The notes below the pieces were generated by a model, which saw only the letters and a list, made by a program, of their open reading frames with translations, was not told the origin of the DNA and searched no databases. From Thermomonas haemolytica (lineage in GTDB: Bacteria; Pseudomonadota; Gammaproteobacteria; Xanthomonadales; Xanthomonadaceae): a stretch of DNA of 64,000 nucleotides. The DNA lies in assembly GCF_004346265.1 (NCBI RefSeq), contig NZ_SMAP01000001.1:310001-374000 (forward strand). The letters are read 5' to 3'. Made by a program: the position numbers and the translations under genes. Positions 33,720 through 44,068 of the stretch are shown here, piece by piece (position 1 is the stretch's first letter; the number at the start of each line of letters is the position of its first letter).

Positions 33720-35915
33720 TCATGGCGCCACCTGCAGCCGCCAATTGCCGATCAGGTTGAACGGCGCCCAGTAATACGGATGCGCGGTCTGCGGATTGGC
33801 CAGCACCGTGCGCTGGGCGTCGCGCATCGCGTCTTGCACCTTCTCGCCCTTGGCGAGGTCGGCATACAGGGTGGTCATCAACTGTTCGGTGGCCGCATCC
33901 GACACCGGCCACAGCGAGGCCAGCAGGGTCGAGGTGCCGGCAGACAGGAACGAACGGGTGAAGCCCAGCACCTCGTCGCCGTTGTCCACCCGCCCCAGCC
34001 CGGACTCGCAGGCCGACAGCGCCACCATCGCCACCCCGCCCAGCTTCATGCCCATCACGTCCTTGGCTTCCAGATAGTTCGGCTGGCCGTTCTCGTCCGC
34101 CAGCAGGACCTTGGAGTGCAGCGGGTCCAGGGTGTCGGCCATCGCGTGCGCAGCCACGTGCACCAGCGGCGAGGCCGGTGCGTCCTTGAGGAAGTTGTCC
34201 TTGTTGGCCTGCTCGCGGAAGTACAGGCGCGCGCCGGGGAACTGGCGCGCCAACTCCTGCACCTCGCGCTCGGCACCGGGCAGCGGGTCGGCCACGTCGG
34301 GATTGATCGCGGGATTGCCGAACGCCAGCAGCCGCGCCGACGCCTTGGGCGTGCGCTGGGTCAGGCGCGCGGCGATGCTGATCGAGGGCGCGATCGACAT
34401 CGGATTGCGCTCGATCAGGTACTGCCCGTCCAGCCGCAGCGCCTGGAACGGCAGGTAGTGCAGCGGCCCGTGGGGGACGATCACCAGCCGCTTGCCGGCC
34501 GGCACCTGCAGCGGCGCCAGCAGCAGCTGGCCGATCTTGTCGCTGACCGCAGGCGCATTCGAGCTGATCCGGATCAAGGCATCGCGGTAGGCATCCACCA
34601 GCCGCGCCAGGTCGGCGCGCGGCAGCGCCACCGGAAACGCCACTTCGCGCACGCCGTCGCGGGTCAGCACCCAGGCCAGCAGGCGGTCCGGCAAGGTGTG
34701 GTAGGCCACCACCACCTCGTCCGGGGCCAGCATCGCGCGCAGGGTGTCGGCATCCAGCGCCGCCGCCTCGCCGCGGTCGATCTCGGCCCGCCCGGCCACC
34801 GCATCCAGCAGCGCGCGGGCGCGGCTGCGCTCGCTGATGTCGAACGCCTGTGCCGGCTGCCCGAGCTTGCTGTGCAACGCGATCGCGCGCTCGAACACCG
34901 ACTGCAGGTCGGAGAACAGGCCCATCTTGAATTCGTCGCTGCGGAACTGCGCGCGCGCCTTGTCGAACTCGTCGATCGCCTGGTCCAGCGCCTGCGCGGC
35001 CGCGGCATCCTGGCCAAGGGCCTGCTCGCTGCGGGAGATGCCGTCCAGCGCCCAGGCGCGATAGAACCCTTCATCCCCGGACGCTGGCGCCTCCGCCAAC
35101 TGGCGGTACACCGCCAATGCCTCGGCCGGCTTGCCTTCGGCCAGCAGCAGCCGCCCGTGGATGCGCTGCAGCTGGGCACGCTGACGGGCATCGGCCGGCT
35201 CGACCAGGGCATCGAGGGTCGCACGCGCGCGCGCCAGATCGCCGGACAGGATCAGGGCATTGGCCAGCGAGGCCTGCACCAGCGGCGCGAACCGCGGCGA
35301 GCTGTCCCGCGTCGCCTGCTCATAGGCGGCGATCGCCTCGGCATAGCGCCCCTGGCGGGTGCGCACGTCGCCCAGGATCTTGCGCGCCGGGCCATTCACC
35401 AGCGGCGGTTCCAGCCCCGGGTATTTGAGCGCCAGGTTGGCGAATTGCTCGGCCCGCTCGAGCTGGCCCGCATAATTGAAGGCAATCGCCAGGTCGCGGT
35501 AGGCCTTGCCGAGCAGATCGGTATTGCCGGTCTGCAGCGCCACGTGCAGGGCCTTGCTGGCGGCCCGCGCGCTCTCGCGGAACTCGCCCTGTTCGGCCAG
35601 CTCCACCGCCTGGCTGCAATAGGCGTAGCCATCCAGCTTGACCGGCTCGCGCGCATACAAGGCGGCCCCTTCGGCGGCCAGCGACAGCGCGGTATCGGCA
35701 TCGTCCAGCCGGCCGATGGCGGCCAGCACTTCGCGTGCCTCGCGGCTGGCGTCTTCGGCGGGCGGCGCGGGCGGCGGCGCCGGCGGCACCTGCCCGGCCT
35801 GCGCGGAAACGGTGGCGGCGGCCAGCGCCGCAGCAGGGGCACAACCGGCCGCAACCGGTGGCGCCATCAGCCACAGCGAGAACAGGCCGATCAGGATGCA
35901 GGGCGTGCGGGGCAT
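33720..35915 (-). CDS. Exported TPR-CHAT caspase-like protein of the TPS operon
   Basis: The product (731 residues from 35915) begins with a signal peptide (MPRTPCILIGLFSLWLMAPP) and a Pro-rich linker. Tetratricopeptide-like helical repeats cover about 65-340 (GYAYCSQAVELAEQ, GRYAEAIAAYEQATR and others). A CHAT domain fills the C-terminal 350 residues. The predicted catalytic pair is present: His in PLVHVAAHA near residue 585 and Cys in VALSACESGLG near 634. CHAT domains are caspase/separase-like peptidases. Its gene is first in a tight operon with TpsB and TpsA, so processing or quality control of the exoprotein, or a related envelope role, is likely. The signal peptide argues for action outside the cytoplasm. 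Confidence 0.9.
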   Translation of the reverse strand: MPRTPCILIGLFSLWLMAPPVAAGCAPAAALAAATVSAQAGQVPPAPPPAPPAEDASREAREVLAAIGRLDDADTALSLAAEGAALYAREPVKLDGYAYCSQAVELAEQGEFRESARAASKALHVALQTGNTDLLGKAYRDLAIAFNYAGQLERAEQFANLALKYPGLEPPLVNGPARKILGDVRTRQGRYAEAIAAYEQATRDSSPRFAPLVQASLANALILSGDLARARATLDALVEPADARQRAQLQRIHGRLLLAEGKPAEALAVYRQLAEAPASGDEGFYRAWALDGISRSEQALGQDAAAAQALDQAIDEFDKARAQFRSDEFKMGLFSDLQSVFERAIALHSKLGQPAQAFDISERSRARALLDAVAGRAEIDRGEAAALDADTLRAMLAPDEVVVAYHTLPDRLLAWVLTRDGVREVAFPVALPRADLARLVDAYRDALIRISSNAPAVSDKIGQLLLAPLQVPAGKRLVIVPHGPLHYLPFQALRLDGQYLIERNPMSIAPSISIAARLTQRTPKASARLLAFGNPAINPDVADPLPGAEREVQELARQFPGARLYFREQANKDNFLKDAPASPLVHVAAHAMADTLDPLHSKVLLADENGQPNYLEAKDVMGMKLGGVAMVALSACESGLGRVDNGDEVLGFTRSFLSAGTSTLLASLWPVSDAATEQLMTTLYADLAKGEKVQDAMRDAQRTVLANPQTAHPYYWAPFNLIGNWRLQVAP

Positions 35916-35963
35916 GCAGGCGACTCCCGGGCAAACGGCAGGCCCGGCCTGCACGATCCGGCG

Positions 35964-35994
35964 AGTCTAGGAAGCCATTCTCGGGCGGCCTATT
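35964..35994 (-). promoter_or_regulatory. Possible promoter of the CHAT-tpsB-tpsA operon
   Basis: On the minus strand AATAGGCC (35994-35987) and TAGACT (35969-35964) are separated by 17 bases, in the positions of -35 and -10. The -10 is embedded in CTTCCTAGACTCGC, which also occurs before tssB. The -35 is a poor match to the housekeeping consensus, so an activator is likely if the element is real. It lies about 50 bases upstream of the CHAT start. Confidence 0.35.
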
Positions 35995-36123
35995 CGCGAT
36001 AAGGCATAGCGCGAACTGGGTATGCCGATCTGTCCGCCGGTTGCGGCGGATGCCGTATCCCCCCCCGGTATCTGCCCGCTGCCCGGATTCCGGGGTGATT
36101 GGGCAAACCGATGCAGCCCGGGA

Positions 36124-36152
36124 TTACAAACACCGCAATGAACGGCAATAAT
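36124..36152 (+). promoter_or_regulatory. Possible promoter of motA-motB
   Basis: TTACAA at 36124-36129 and AATAAT at 36147-36152 have a 17-base spacer and lie 35 bases before motA. The -10 matches consensus at five of six positions; the -35 is weak. No flagellar sigma-28 or sigma-54 pattern was evident in this gap. Confidence 0.35.
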
Positions 36153-36187
36153 GCAGTTTCCTCTGGCTGCATCCGTCCCGCCCGCGC

Positions 36188-37042
36188 ATGCTCATTCTCG
36201 TTGGTTTCGCCGTCGTCCTGCTCAGCGTGGTCGGCGGTTTCCTCGGATCGCACGGAAAACTGGCCGCCCTGTGGCAGCCGTTTGAATTCGTGATCATCGG
36301 CGGTGCCGCGATCGGCGCGTTCCTGGTCGGCACCCCGATCAAGACCGTGAAGGAAACCGTGGCCGCCATCGCGGGGGTCTTCAAGGGGCCTCGCTACAAG
36401 AGTTCCGATTATCTGAACGCGCTGAGCCTGCTGTACGAACTGCTGAACCGTGCGCGCAAGGAAGGTTTCATGGCGCTGGAGAGCCACGTGGAGAATCCGG
36501 CGGAAAGCGCCCTGTTTTCCGCGTACCCGGACATCCAGAAGGACCACCACCTGATGGATTTCATCACCGACTGCCTGCGCCTGATGATTGGCTCCAATAT
36601 CGAGCCGCACGAGCTCGAGCCGCTGCTCGAACTGGAACTGGAAAAGCACCACCACGAGGCCCTGGCCCCGGCGCATGCGCTGACGCGGGTCGCCGACAGC
36701 CTGCCCGGGTTCGGCATCGTGGCCGCGGTGCTCGGCATCGTCATCACCATGGGCTCGATCGGCGGCGATATCGCCCAGGTCGGCGCGCACGTGGCGGGCG
36801 CGCTGGTGGGCACCTTCCTCGGCATCCTGCTGGCCTACGGCTTCGTGGGGCCGCTGGCCTCCGCCATCGAGGCCCGCGCCGAGCAGGATTCGCGCATCTA
36901 CGAATCGGTCAAGACCGCACTGATCGCCAGCCTGCGCGGCTATCCGCCGAAGATCGCGCTGGAGTTCGCACGCAAGACCGTGCCCACCGACATGCGCCCG
37001 GGCTTCCTAGAGTTCGAGCAGCATCTGAAAAATCTGAAATGA
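36188..37042 (+). CDS. motA: Flagellar stator protein MotA/PomA
   Basis: The 284-residue protein has four membrane segments: two near the N-terminus (LVGFAVVLLSVVGGFLG and PFEFVIIGGAAIGAFLVG) and two after the large cytoplasmic loop (GFGIVAAVLGIVITMGS and ALVGTFLGILLAYGFVG). The conserved Pro of the DSLPGFGI block lies near residue 173. The cytoplasmic loop has the charged segment used for torque on FliG (about 80-165). MotA5MotB2 units couple ion flow to flagellar rotation. It is followed 3 bases later by motB. No further flagellar genes are present in the window. Confidence 0.93.
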   Translation: MLILVGFAVVLLSVVGGFLGSHGKLAALWQPFEFVIIGGAAIGAFLVGTPIKTVKETVAAIAGVFKGPRYKSSDYLNALSLLYELLNRARKEGFMALESHVENPAESALFSAYPDIQKDHHLMDFITDCLRLMIGSNIEPHELEPLLELELEKHHHEALAPAHALTRVADSLPGFGIVAAVLGIVITMGSIGGDIAQVGAHVAGALVGTFLGILLAYGFVGPLASAIEARAEQDSRIYESVKTALIASLRGYPPKIALEFARKTVPTDMRPGFLEFEQHLKNLK

Positions 37043-37045
37043 CCG

Positions 37046-38047
37046 ATGGCCCGCAAGGATGACAAATCCACGGTCATCATCCGCCGGGTCAAGAAGATCC
37101 AGGGTGGTGGCCACCACGGTGGTTCGTGGAAGGTGGCGTATGCCGACTTCGTCACCGCGATGATGGCGTTCTTCCTGGTGATGTGGCTGGTGGGCGCGCT
37201 GACCACCAAGCAGCGCGAGGCGATCTCCGACTACTTCAAGAACCCGAGCCCGGTGGCCGGCGAGAGCACGGTGAAGGCGCAGGGCCAGAACGGGCCGGGC
37301 GGCGCCAGCACCTCGATGATCAAGCTGGGTGGCACCATGGAGCTGCCGAAGAACGACGGCAAGGAACTGACCCGCGCGCCGCGCAAAGACCAACCGCCCG
37401 CCGATATGGATCAGCGCAAGCTCGATCAAAACCGGCTGGAGCAGTTGATGAAGGATCTACAAGAGGCGATCGCCAAGAGCCAGGCGCTGGAGCCGTTCAA
37501 AGACCAGCTGCTGCTGGACATCACGCCGGAAGGGCTGCGCATCCAGATCGTGGACAAGCTGAACCGGCCGATGTTCGACCTCGGCAGCGCCAAGCTGATG
37601 CCCTATACCGTCGGCATCCTGCACGAGCTTGGCCAGTTCGTGAATCGCGTGCCCAACCTGATCACCATCGCCGGGCATACCGATACCGCCAACTACGCCA
37701 GCCGCATCGGCTACAGCAACTGGGAGCTCAGCGCCGACCGCGCCAACGCCGCCCGCCGCGCCCTGCTGGAAGGCGGCATGCAGCCGGACAAGGTGGTGCG
37801 GGTGATCGGCTTCGGCTCCTCGGTGCTGTTCGACAAGCAGAACCCGCTCAACCCCATCAACCGCCGCATCAGCATCGTGGTGATGACCCAGGCCGCGGCG
37901 GACGAGGCACTGGGCAAGACCGAGGTGCTGCCGGTGCCGGTGGCCGGGCCAGTCCCGGCCATGCCTTCGCCGGGGCCCGTGCCCGCAGCGCCAGCCTCCG
38001 CGACAGCGAGCGGCGCGGCCGCCCAGGCCGCCACCGGGGCGCACTGA
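37046..38047 (+). CDS. motB: Flagellar stator protein MotB (OmpA-domain)
   Basis: The 333-residue protein starts with a short cytoplasmic basic segment, then one membrane helix with the ion-carrying Asp at about residue 34 (VAYADFVTAMMAFFLVMWL). A plug/linker region follows. The C-terminal OmpA-like peptidoglycan-binding domain (about 170-290) contains LITIAGHTDTANY and SADRANAARRALLEGG. It anchors the MotA stator to the cell wall. A Pro/Ala-rich tail ends the protein. The start is 3 bases after the motA stop. It runs toward argH, and only 22 bases separate the stops. Confidence 0.94.
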   Translation: MARKDDKSTVIIRRVKKIQGGGHHGGSWKVAYADFVTAMMAFFLVMWLVGALTTKQREAISDYFKNPSPVAGESTVKAQGQNGPGGASTSMIKLGGTMELPKNDGKELTRAPRKDQPPADMDQRKLDQNRLEQLMKDLQEAIAKSQALEPFKDQLLLDITPEGLRIQIVDKLNRPMFDLGSAKLMPYTVGILHELGQFVNRVPNLITIAGHTDTANYASRIGYSNWELSADRANAARRALLEGGMQPDKVVRVIGFGSSVLFDKQNPLNPINRRISIVVMTQAAADEALGKTEVLPVPVAGPVPAMPSPGPVPAAPASATASGAAAQAATGAH

Positions 38048-38069
38048 ACGGACAACAACTCCCGCAGGA

Positions 38070-39377
38070 TTACGCCGTGGGCATGCCCAGTGCGTCCCAG
38101 CGCGCGCGCAGGGCCTGCAGGCGCAGGTCGGCGGCCGCACCGGGCGAGGTGCGCGCGGCCAGCGAATCTTCCGGCGCCCTGCCCTGCCCGGCCGCCTCGG
38201 CATCCGCGGCCGCGGCCTTGTAGGCCTCGCGGAACGGCACCCCGGCGATCGCCGCTTCCACCGCCACGTCGGTGGCGTACATGCCGGCATCGATCGCCGC
38301 GCGCATCCGCTCCGGCCGCCATGCGAGGTTGGCCAGCAGGTCCGGCAACAGCGCCAGCGCCGCCAGCCCGCGGCGGAAGCCATGCACGATCGCGCCCTTG
38401 GACGCCTGCAGGTCGCGGTGGTAGCCGGAGGGGAGCGAGAGCAGCTGCTCGATCTCGGTGCGCGCCGCCGCCACGCTGGCGTGGGTGGCGCGCAGCAGCT
38501 CGATCACGTCGGGGTTGCGCTTGTTCGGCATGATCGAACTGCCGGTGGTGTACTGCGCCGGCAGCGCGACGAAACCGAACTCGGCGCTGGTGAACAGCGA
38601 CAGGTCCCAGGCGAGCCGGCGCAGGTCGAGGGTGGCGCTGCCGAGGGCCTCCAGCGCGGCCAGCTCGAACTTGCCGCGCGAAAGCTGCGCATAGACCGGC
38701 GACACCTGCATGCGCGCAAAGCCCAGCGCCTGCGTGGTGTGCTCGCGGTCCAGCCGCAGGTTGACGCCGTAGCCGGCGGCGGTGCCGAGCGGATTGCAGT
38801 CCACCAGCGCCAGGGTGTCGCGCGCGCGCAGGGCATCGTCGATGAAGGCCTCGGCCCAGCCCGCCCACCACATCCCGGCGGAGGACACCACCGCGCGCTG
38901 GAGGTGGGTATAGCCCGGCAGCGGTAGCGCCTGCTCGGCTTCGGCGCGGTCCAGCGCGATCTTCGCAATCGCTTGCGCCAGCGCCGCCAGCCGTTCCAGC
39001 TGCGCCTTCAGCCACAGCCGCGTGGCCGCCAGCACCTGGTCGTTGCGGCTGCGCCCGGTGTGGATCTTGCGGCCGGCATCGCCCAGACGTTCGGTCAGGC
39101 GCGCCTCGATCGCGGAGTGGCCGTCCTCGAAGCGCGCGTCCAGCACGAACGCGCCGCTGCGGAAGTCCTCGGCCAGCGTGGCCAGCTCGCGCTTGAGGCC
39201 GACCACTTCGTCCTGGGTGAGGATGCCGATGCGCTGCAGGCCCTCGGCATGCGCGGCACTGGCGGCGATGTCGTGCAGGAAGAACTCGCGGTCCAGCAGC
39301 ACGTCGTCCCCGGCCAGGAAGGCCTGGATGCCGGCATCCACCTGCACGCCGGGTTTTTGCCAAAGCAACTCGCTCAT
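38070..39377 (-). CDS. argH: Argininosuccinate lyase
   Basis: The ATG at 39377 gives 435 residues. The fumarase/lyase signature [12 protein letters not shown] is present near residues 282-293, and HTGRSRNDQ lies near 104-112, both diagnostic for ArgH. It splits argininosuccinate to arginine and fumarate, the last step of arginine synthesis. The start overlaps the argC stop by 4 bases. It is the last gene of the argF'-G-E'-B/A-C-H operon, shorter than the E. coli enzyme but the normal size in this family. Confidence 0.96.
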   Translation of the reverse strand: MSELLWQKPGVQVDAGIQAFLAGDDVLLDREFFLHDIAASAAHAEGLQRIGILTQDEVVGLKRELATLAEDFRSGAFVLDARFEDGHSAIEARLTERLGDAGRKIHTGRSRNDQVLAATRLWLKAQLERLAALAQAIAKIALDRAEAEQALPLPGYTHLQRAVVSSAGMWWAGWAEAFIDDALRARDTLALVDCNPLGTAAGYGVNLRLDREHTTQALGFARMQVSPVYAQLSRGKFELAALEALGSATLDLRRLAWDLSLFTSAEFGFVALPAQYTTGSSIMPNKRNPDVIELLRATHASVAAARTEIEQLLSLPSGYHRDLQASKGAIVHGFRRGLAALALLPDLLANLAWRPERMRAAIDAGMYATDVAVEAAIAGVPFREAYKAAAADAEAAGQGRAPEDSLAARTSPGAAADLRLQALRARWDALGMPTA

Positions 39378-40336
39378 GCCGCCTCCGGGGCCAGGGGAAT
39401 GCCCGTCAGTTCGTCGAACCCGAACGCCAGGTTGAGGTTCTGCAGCGCCTGCGTCGCCGCGCCCTTCAGCAGGTTGTCCTCGGTCGCCACCACCACCAGC
39501 CGGCGACCGTCGGCGGACAGCGCGAACCCGCCCAGTTCGACATGCTGGGCGCCGGCGATCCGGCTCACCCAGGGTGCCGGCTCCTGCACCCGCACCAGGC
39601 GCTCGCCGGCATAGCGGCCGCGGTAGCGCGAAAGCACCTCGTCGCGCTCGAACGCGATCGCCAGGTGCAGGTTGCAGGTGACGGTAAGACCGCGGAAATG
39701 CGGCGCCACGTGCGGCATGAACTCCACCGGATGCCCCAGCGCGTGCGCGACCTCGCGCTCGTGCAGGTGCCCGGTGAGCGCGTACGGCATCAGGTTGTCG
39801 TGCAGCAGCGCCGGGTCGTTGCGCTCGGACGGGGTGGTGCCAGCGCCGGAATAGCCGGATACGCCGAAGCACTGCACCGGCCCGTCCAGCACGCCCAGCA
39901 TCGGCGCGATCGCCAGCTGCATCGCGGTGGCGTAGCAGCCGGGATTGCTGATCCGGCGCTGGCCGGCATAGCGGGTGCGGGTCAACTCCGGCAAGCCGTA
40001 GTACCAGCCGGGGTCGAAGCGGTAGTCCGCCGACAGGTCCAGCAGCACCGCATCCGCCCCGGCATCGTCGAACTGCTGCACGATATGGCCGGCCTTGCCG
40101 TTGGGCAGTGCCAGCACCACCGCATCCGCGCCCAGCTCGGGCAGGGATTCGTAGGCCGGCGAGGTGTAGTGCAACCCGCCGCGGTAGCCGGGCACGTGGT
40201 CGGCCAGGGCCCGCCCATCCAGCTCGCGCGAGGTGACGTAGGCCAGTTCGAACGCCGGGTGCCCGGCCAGCAGGCCGATCAGTTCCGCGCCCACGTGGCC
40301 GCGCGCACCCACGATCCCGATCCGCAAGGTCTTCAT
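39374..40336 (-). CDS. argC: N-acetyl-gamma-glutamyl-phosphate reductase
   Basis: The 320-residue enzyme starts [19 protein letters not shown], a Rossmann NADP-binding motif (GxxGxxG type). The active-site block is [18 protein letters not shown] at about 130-147 with the catalytic Cys, and [14 protein letters not shown] near 165. It reduces N-acetylglutamyl phosphate to the semialdehyde. The 4-base overlaps on both sides (argB/A and argH) show a tight operon with coupled translation. Confidence 0.95.
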   Translation of the reverse strand: MKTLRIGIVGARGHVGAELIGLLAGHPAFELAYVTSRELDGRALADHVPGYRGGLHYTSPAYESLPELGADAVVLALPNGKAGHIVQQFDDAGADAVLLDLSADYRFDPGWYYGLPELTRTRYAGQRRISNPGCYATAMQLAIAPMLGVLDGPVQCFGVSGYSGAGTTPSERNDPALLHDNLMPYALTGHLHEREVAHALGHPVEFMPHVAPHFRGLTVTCNLHLAIAFERDEVLSRYRGRYAGERLVRVQEPAPWVSRIAGAQHVELGGFALSADGRRLVVVATEDNLLKGAATQALQNLNLAFGFDELTGIPLAPEAA

Positions 40337-41694
40337 GCGCCTCCCTCCCCGCCCGGCTCTTCCAACGTCGGCGGCCGCTGCGCGCACAGCGCCACGTAGC
40401 GCGCGATGCGGTCGAACCCGGCCTCGCCGTACCAGTACACCTTCCACCGGGTCTGCTTGATGCAGCCGTCGGATTCGGCATCGTAGAACGCATTCACCGG
40501 GTTGCCGTGGCGCGAGCGCCAGAACAGCGCTGGGGTCTGCTCGCGCATCACCTGCCACACCGCGCGGCCCAGGCCTTCGCCCTGCGCCTCGTCCAGCACC
40601 GCGAACTTGTCGAGGTAGAGGCCGGCGTCCTCGCGGGTCAGGATCACCGCGGCGCGGTAGTGCTCGCTGACATAGGCCCGATGCAGGCGGGTGGTCTCGA
40701 AATAGTCCGGTACCAGCCGGCGCCCGAAGGCCGACTCGATCAACCCGCGCAGGCGCGGCAGGTCGAAGTCGCTCCACGCCTGCCCCTGCAGCACGCGCTC
40801 GCCGCGCCGCACCAGCGTGCCCGAACCCTTGTGGGTGAACAGCTCCTTGGCCAGCTCGGCCGGGCGCGTGATCGACACCGACGAGGCCTGCGGCAGGCCG
40901 TCCAGCAGGTCCTTGATCTGCGCGATCTTCACCCGCATGCCGCCGTCGATCCACGGCTGCTGCATCAGGTGGTCGTACTCGGTGGACAGGTTGATCGAAT
41001 CGATGACCTTGCCATCGGCATCCAGCAGCCCGCCGGTGCCGGTCAGGAACACGATCTTGTACGGCTGCAGCTCCCGCACCAGCGCGTTGGCAGCAAAGTC
41101 GGCATTGATGTTGAGGATCTGCCCGCCGGCGGTCTCGCCCAGGGAGGCGATCACCGGGATCGAGCCGGCCTGCAGGCTGGCCTGGATCGGCGCCAGCTCC
41201 ACCCGCTTCACCTCGCCCACCAGGCCATAGCGTTCGCGGTCGAGATAGTCGGCCTCGAACACGCCGGACACGATCGACGTCGCGCGCGCGTCGCTCGCCT
41301 GCAGCGCTTCCACCAGCTTCAGGTTCTGCGCATGGAACACCCGGCGCACGATGGCCAGTGCCTCCGGCGAGGTGACGCGCAGGCCGTCGATGGTCTGCTT
41401 TTCGATGCCGGCGGCGGCCAGCTCCAGGTCCAGCTGCGGGCCGGCGCCGTGGATGACGATCGGGGTCAGGCCCACGTCCTGCAGGAAGGCGAGCGAGGAC
41501 ACCAGCGCGTCGAGGTCGTCGCGCAGCACCGCGCCGCCGACCTTGACCACCGCGAAGCGCGCCGCGTCGAGCTGCGAGAAGCGCTTGAGGTACTGGCTGA
41601 TTTCCTTCGCGCTGCCCATGCTGGACAGCAGGCGCACGATGGTCTGCCGCGTCTGCGGGTCGTGCACGGCGTGGGGATGGAGGATCGGTGTCAC
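40333..41694 (-). CDS. argB: Fused N-acetylglutamate kinase/N-acetylglutamate synthase
   Basis: From GTG 41694 the protein has 453 residues. Residues about 1-290 are an amino-acid kinase domain ([42 protein letters not shown]). The C-terminal ~150 residues are a GNAT-like acetyltransferase ([30 protein letters not shown]). This fused NAGK/NAGS, described for Xanthomonas and relatives, carries out the first two acetylated steps. The ATG at 41736 is an alternative start that would overlap the argE' stop by 35 bases; I prefer the GTG because family N-termini begin near [12 protein letters not shown]. Ribosome sites of both are weak. Confidence 0.9.
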   Translation of the reverse strand: MTPILHPHAVHDPQTRQTIVRLLSSMGSAKEISQYLKRFSQLDAARFAVVKVGGAVLRDDLDALVSSLAFLQDVGLTPIVIHGAGPQLDLELAAAGIEKQTIDGLRVTSPEALAIVRRVFHAQNLKLVEALQASDARATSIVSGVFEADYLDRERYGLVGEVKRVELAPIQASLQAGSIPVIASLGETAGGQILNINADFAANALVRELQPYKIVFLTGTGGLLDADGKVIDSINLSTEYDHLMQQPWIDGGMRVKIAQIKDLLDGLPQASSVSITRPAELAKELFTHKGSGTLVRRGERVLQGQAWSDFDLPRLRGLIESAFGRRLVPDYFETTRLHRAYVSEHYRAAVILTREDAGLYLDKFAVLDEAQGEGLGRAVWQVMREQTPALFWRSRHGNPVNAFYDAESDGCIKQTRWKVYWYGEAGFDRIARYVALCAQRPPTLEEPGGEGGA

Positions 41695-41701
41695 GTTGGC
41701 T

Positions 41702-42796
41702 TCAATTTCCAAGGATACGGGTGATGGACTCGGCATAGCGCTGCAGCTGCTCCAGCGCCACCCATTCGTCGGCGGTATGCGCCTGGGCGATGTCGCCCGG
41801 GCCGTACACGAACGCGGTCAGGCCGGCCTGCGAGAACAGCGAGGCCTCGGTCCAGAAATCGACCGCCGGGCCGACCGCCAGGCCCAGGCGTTCGGCCAGC
41901 GCCTGCGCGGCCTGCCGGCGCGGCTCGGCATCGGCCGGGTCGCCGGCCGGCAGCGACGGCCCGCGGAAGGTTTCCTCGTAGCGCTCCAGCGCGCCGGGCG
42001 CGGCGCAGCTGCCGAAGCGGGCGTGCAGCGCATCGATGTCGTGCGATGGCAGCGGCCGGAACCCGAAGCGCACCTCCGCGCTCGGCGCGATCACGTTGGC
42101 CTTGATCCCGCCCTCGACCTTGCCGATGTTGAAGCGCAGGCCGGCGAGGCCACCAAAGCGCGCGTGCGCCTCGCCTTCCACCAGCGCCAGTGCATTCGCG
42201 CCCCAGCGCATCGCCTGGTGCAGCGCATTGGCCTGTAGCGCGTTGGCGCCGGAGGCATGCCCCGCCTCGCCCCTGAATTTCAGCAGCACCGAACTGATGC
42301 CGCGATGCGCCAGCACCGCCTCGCAGCGGGTCGGCTCGGCGATGATCGCCTCGCTGAAGCCGCGGTCTTCGGCGAGGAAGGCCACGATGCAGCGCGGGTC
42401 GTTCGCCTCCTCGTCGCTGGAGAACAGGAACGCGGCATCGCCATCGGTGGCGTTCGCCGCGGCCAGCAGGCCGGCCGCCGCGCCCTTGATGTCGCAGGCA
42501 CCAAGTCCGATGGCGCGCTCGCCCACCACCCGCAGGCGCAGCGGATCGGCGCTCCAGGCATCCGAGGACGGCACCGTGTCGAGGTGCACGTTGAACACCC
42601 GCGTCGGCGTGCCGCGCACGGCCAGCAGCGACACCGCGCCGTCGCCGTGGTCGACCACGTCGCAGCGGAAACCCGGCAACTGCGCGCGCAGGTAGTCGAA
42701 GATCCCGCCGGTGCCGATCCGGCGCGGCGGGTTGCGGGTGTCGAAAGACACCAATACGTCGAGGTGGCGCAGGACCGCATCAAGCATGTCAGCCAC
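41702..42796 (-). CDS. argE': M20-family deacetylase, probable N-acetylcitrulline deacetylase (ArgE')
   Basis: The 364-residue protein is an M20 metallopeptidase: metal-ligand blocks [12 protein letters not shown] (His/Asp near 69), [13 protein letters not shown] (Asp near 99) and [10 protein letters not shown] (the catalytic Glu pair near 126). In Xanthomonas the equivalent gene between argG and argB was shown to deacetylate N-acetylcitrulline, because the carbamoyltransferase uses acetylornithine. The same gene neighbourhood here supports that substrate over acetylornithine, though the sequence alone cannot distinguish them. The start overlaps the argG stop by 8 bases. Confidence 0.88.
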   Translation of the reverse strand: MADMLDAVLRHLDVLVSFDTRNPPRRIGTGGIFDYLRAQLPGFRCDVVDHGDGAVSLLAVRGTPTRVFNVHLDTVPSSDAWSADPLRLRVVGERAIGLGACDIKGAAAGLLAAANATDGDAAFLFSSDEEANDPRCIVAFLAEDRGFSEAIIAEPTRCEAVLAHRGISSVLLKFRGEAGHASGANALQANALHQAMRWGANALALVEGEAHARFGGLAGLRFNIGKVEGGIKANVIAPSAEVRFGFRPLPSHDIDALHARFGSCAAPGALERYEETFRGPSLPAGDPADAEPRRQAAQALAERLGLAVGPAVDFWTEASLFSQAGLTAFVYGPGDIAQAHTADEWVALEQLQRYAESITRILGN

Positions 42797-44021
42797 GGCC
42801 CTGCCCGCCGCTCTTGCCCCCGTTGACCTCGGCCCACAGGGTGCTGCTCATGCCGAACAGCTTGATGAAGCCCTCGGCCTCCTCCACGCCCCAGTCGGCC
42901 GACTGCGCGTAGGTGGCGCCCTTGGCATGCAGCAGGTGCGGCGAACGCACCGCCACCGCGTCCACCCGCCCGCCGGTGGTGCGCAGCACCACCTCGCCGT
43001 TCACCATGCGCTGGCTGCTGGCGAGGAAGGCCTCCAGGTCGGTCTTGAGCGGGTCGTGGTAGAAGCCCTCGTACACCAGCTCCACCCACTTGCGCGCCAC
43101 TTCCGGCTTGAAGCGGTTCTGCTGCTTGGTCAGCACCGCCTCCTCCAGCGCGCGGTGCGCGGCCAGCAGCGCGGCCAGGCCCGGGGCCTCGAACACGATC
43201 CGCCCTTTCAGCCCGATCGTGGTGTCGCCGGTGTACATCCCGCGGCCGACCCCGTACTGGGCGAACATGGTATTGAGCTTGGCCAGGATCTTCTCGCCCG
43301 GAAGCGGCGTGCCATCCAGCGCCACCGCCTCGCCGTTCTCGAAGCGCAGCGCCACTTCCAGTGGCTCGGCCGGCCACTGCTCGCGGCGCGCGCACCAACC
43401 GCGCGCACCTTCGCCCGGCGCTTCCCAGGCGTCGATCTCGCCGCCGGACAACGTCACGCCCAGCAGGTTCTCGTTGATCGTGTAGGCCTTCTGCTTGGCG
43501 CGCACGCCGAAGCCGCGTGCTTCCAGGTAGGCCTGTTCAAAGGCGCGGGTCTGGGTGTGCTCCTTCTGGATCTCGCGGATCGGGGCGACGATGCGGTAAT
43601 CGCCGGAGGCCTTCACCGCCAGGTCGAAGCGCACCTGGTCGTTGCCCATCCCGGTGCAGCCGTGCGCGATCGCATTGGTGCCCAGTTCGCGCGCGCGCGC
43701 CAGGGTGGCGTCCACGATCAGGTAGCGGTCGGACACCAGCAGCGGGTACTGGCCCTGGTAGGGCTCGCCGGCCCACACGAACGGCTTGACGAAGCCGGCC
43801 CACAGCGCCGGGCCACCGTCCACGGTGACGTGCGAGGCCACGCCCAGCTCGGCGGCGCGCGCCTCGATGGTGGCGCGCTCCTCCGCGTCCACGCCGCCGG
43901 TATCGGCGAACACGGTGTGCACGGTCCATCCCTGCTCTTTGAGGTAAGGCACGCAGAAGCTGGTATCGAGGCCGCCGGAGAAGGCAAGGACGATGTCGCG
44001 GGAGTCGTTGGGAGAGGTCAT
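42789..44021 (-). CDS. argG: Argininosuccinate synthase
   Basis: The 410-residue protein contains the ATP pyrophosphatase PP-loop [10 protein letters not shown] at about 12-21, the [13 protein letters not shown] substrate block near 118-130 and [11 protein letters not shown] near 183. It joins citrulline and aspartate to argininosuccinate. The segment GKEL... of some paralogues is absent, and the size is that of the family. It lies 47 bases downstream of argF' and overlaps argE'. Under the ArgE' model its citrulline comes from deacetylation of N-acetylcitrulline. Confidence 0.95.
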   Translation of the reverse strand: MTSPNDSRDIVLAFSGGLDTSFCVPYLKEQGWTVHTVFADTGGVDAEERATIEARAAELGVASHVTVDGGPALWAGFVKPFVWAGEPYQGQYPLLVSDRYLIVDATLARARELGTNAIAHGCTGMGNDQVRFDLAVKASGDYRIVAPIREIQKEHTQTRAFEQAYLEARGFGVRAKQKAYTINENLLGVTLSGGEIDAWEAPGEGARGWCARREQWPAEPLEVALRFENGEAVALDGTPLPGEKILAKLNTMFAQYGVGRGMYTGDTTIGLKGRIVFEAPGLAALLAAHRALEEAVLTKQQNRFKPEVARKWVELVYEGFYHDPLKTDLEAFLASSQRMVNGEVVLRTTGGRVDAVAVRSPHLLHAKGATYAQSADWGVEEAEGFIKLFGMSSTLWAEVNGGKSGGQGRG

Positions 44022-44068
44022 GTGGGGTGTCCGGACAGAAAAGGGGGAGAAAACCGGGAAAAGTTGGT

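Noticed and set aside
38070-40493. 807-residue frame that extends argH upstream through argC
   Set aside because: The first 372 residues are an out-of-frame shadow of argC. ArgH homology begins at [10 protein letters not shown] at 39377.
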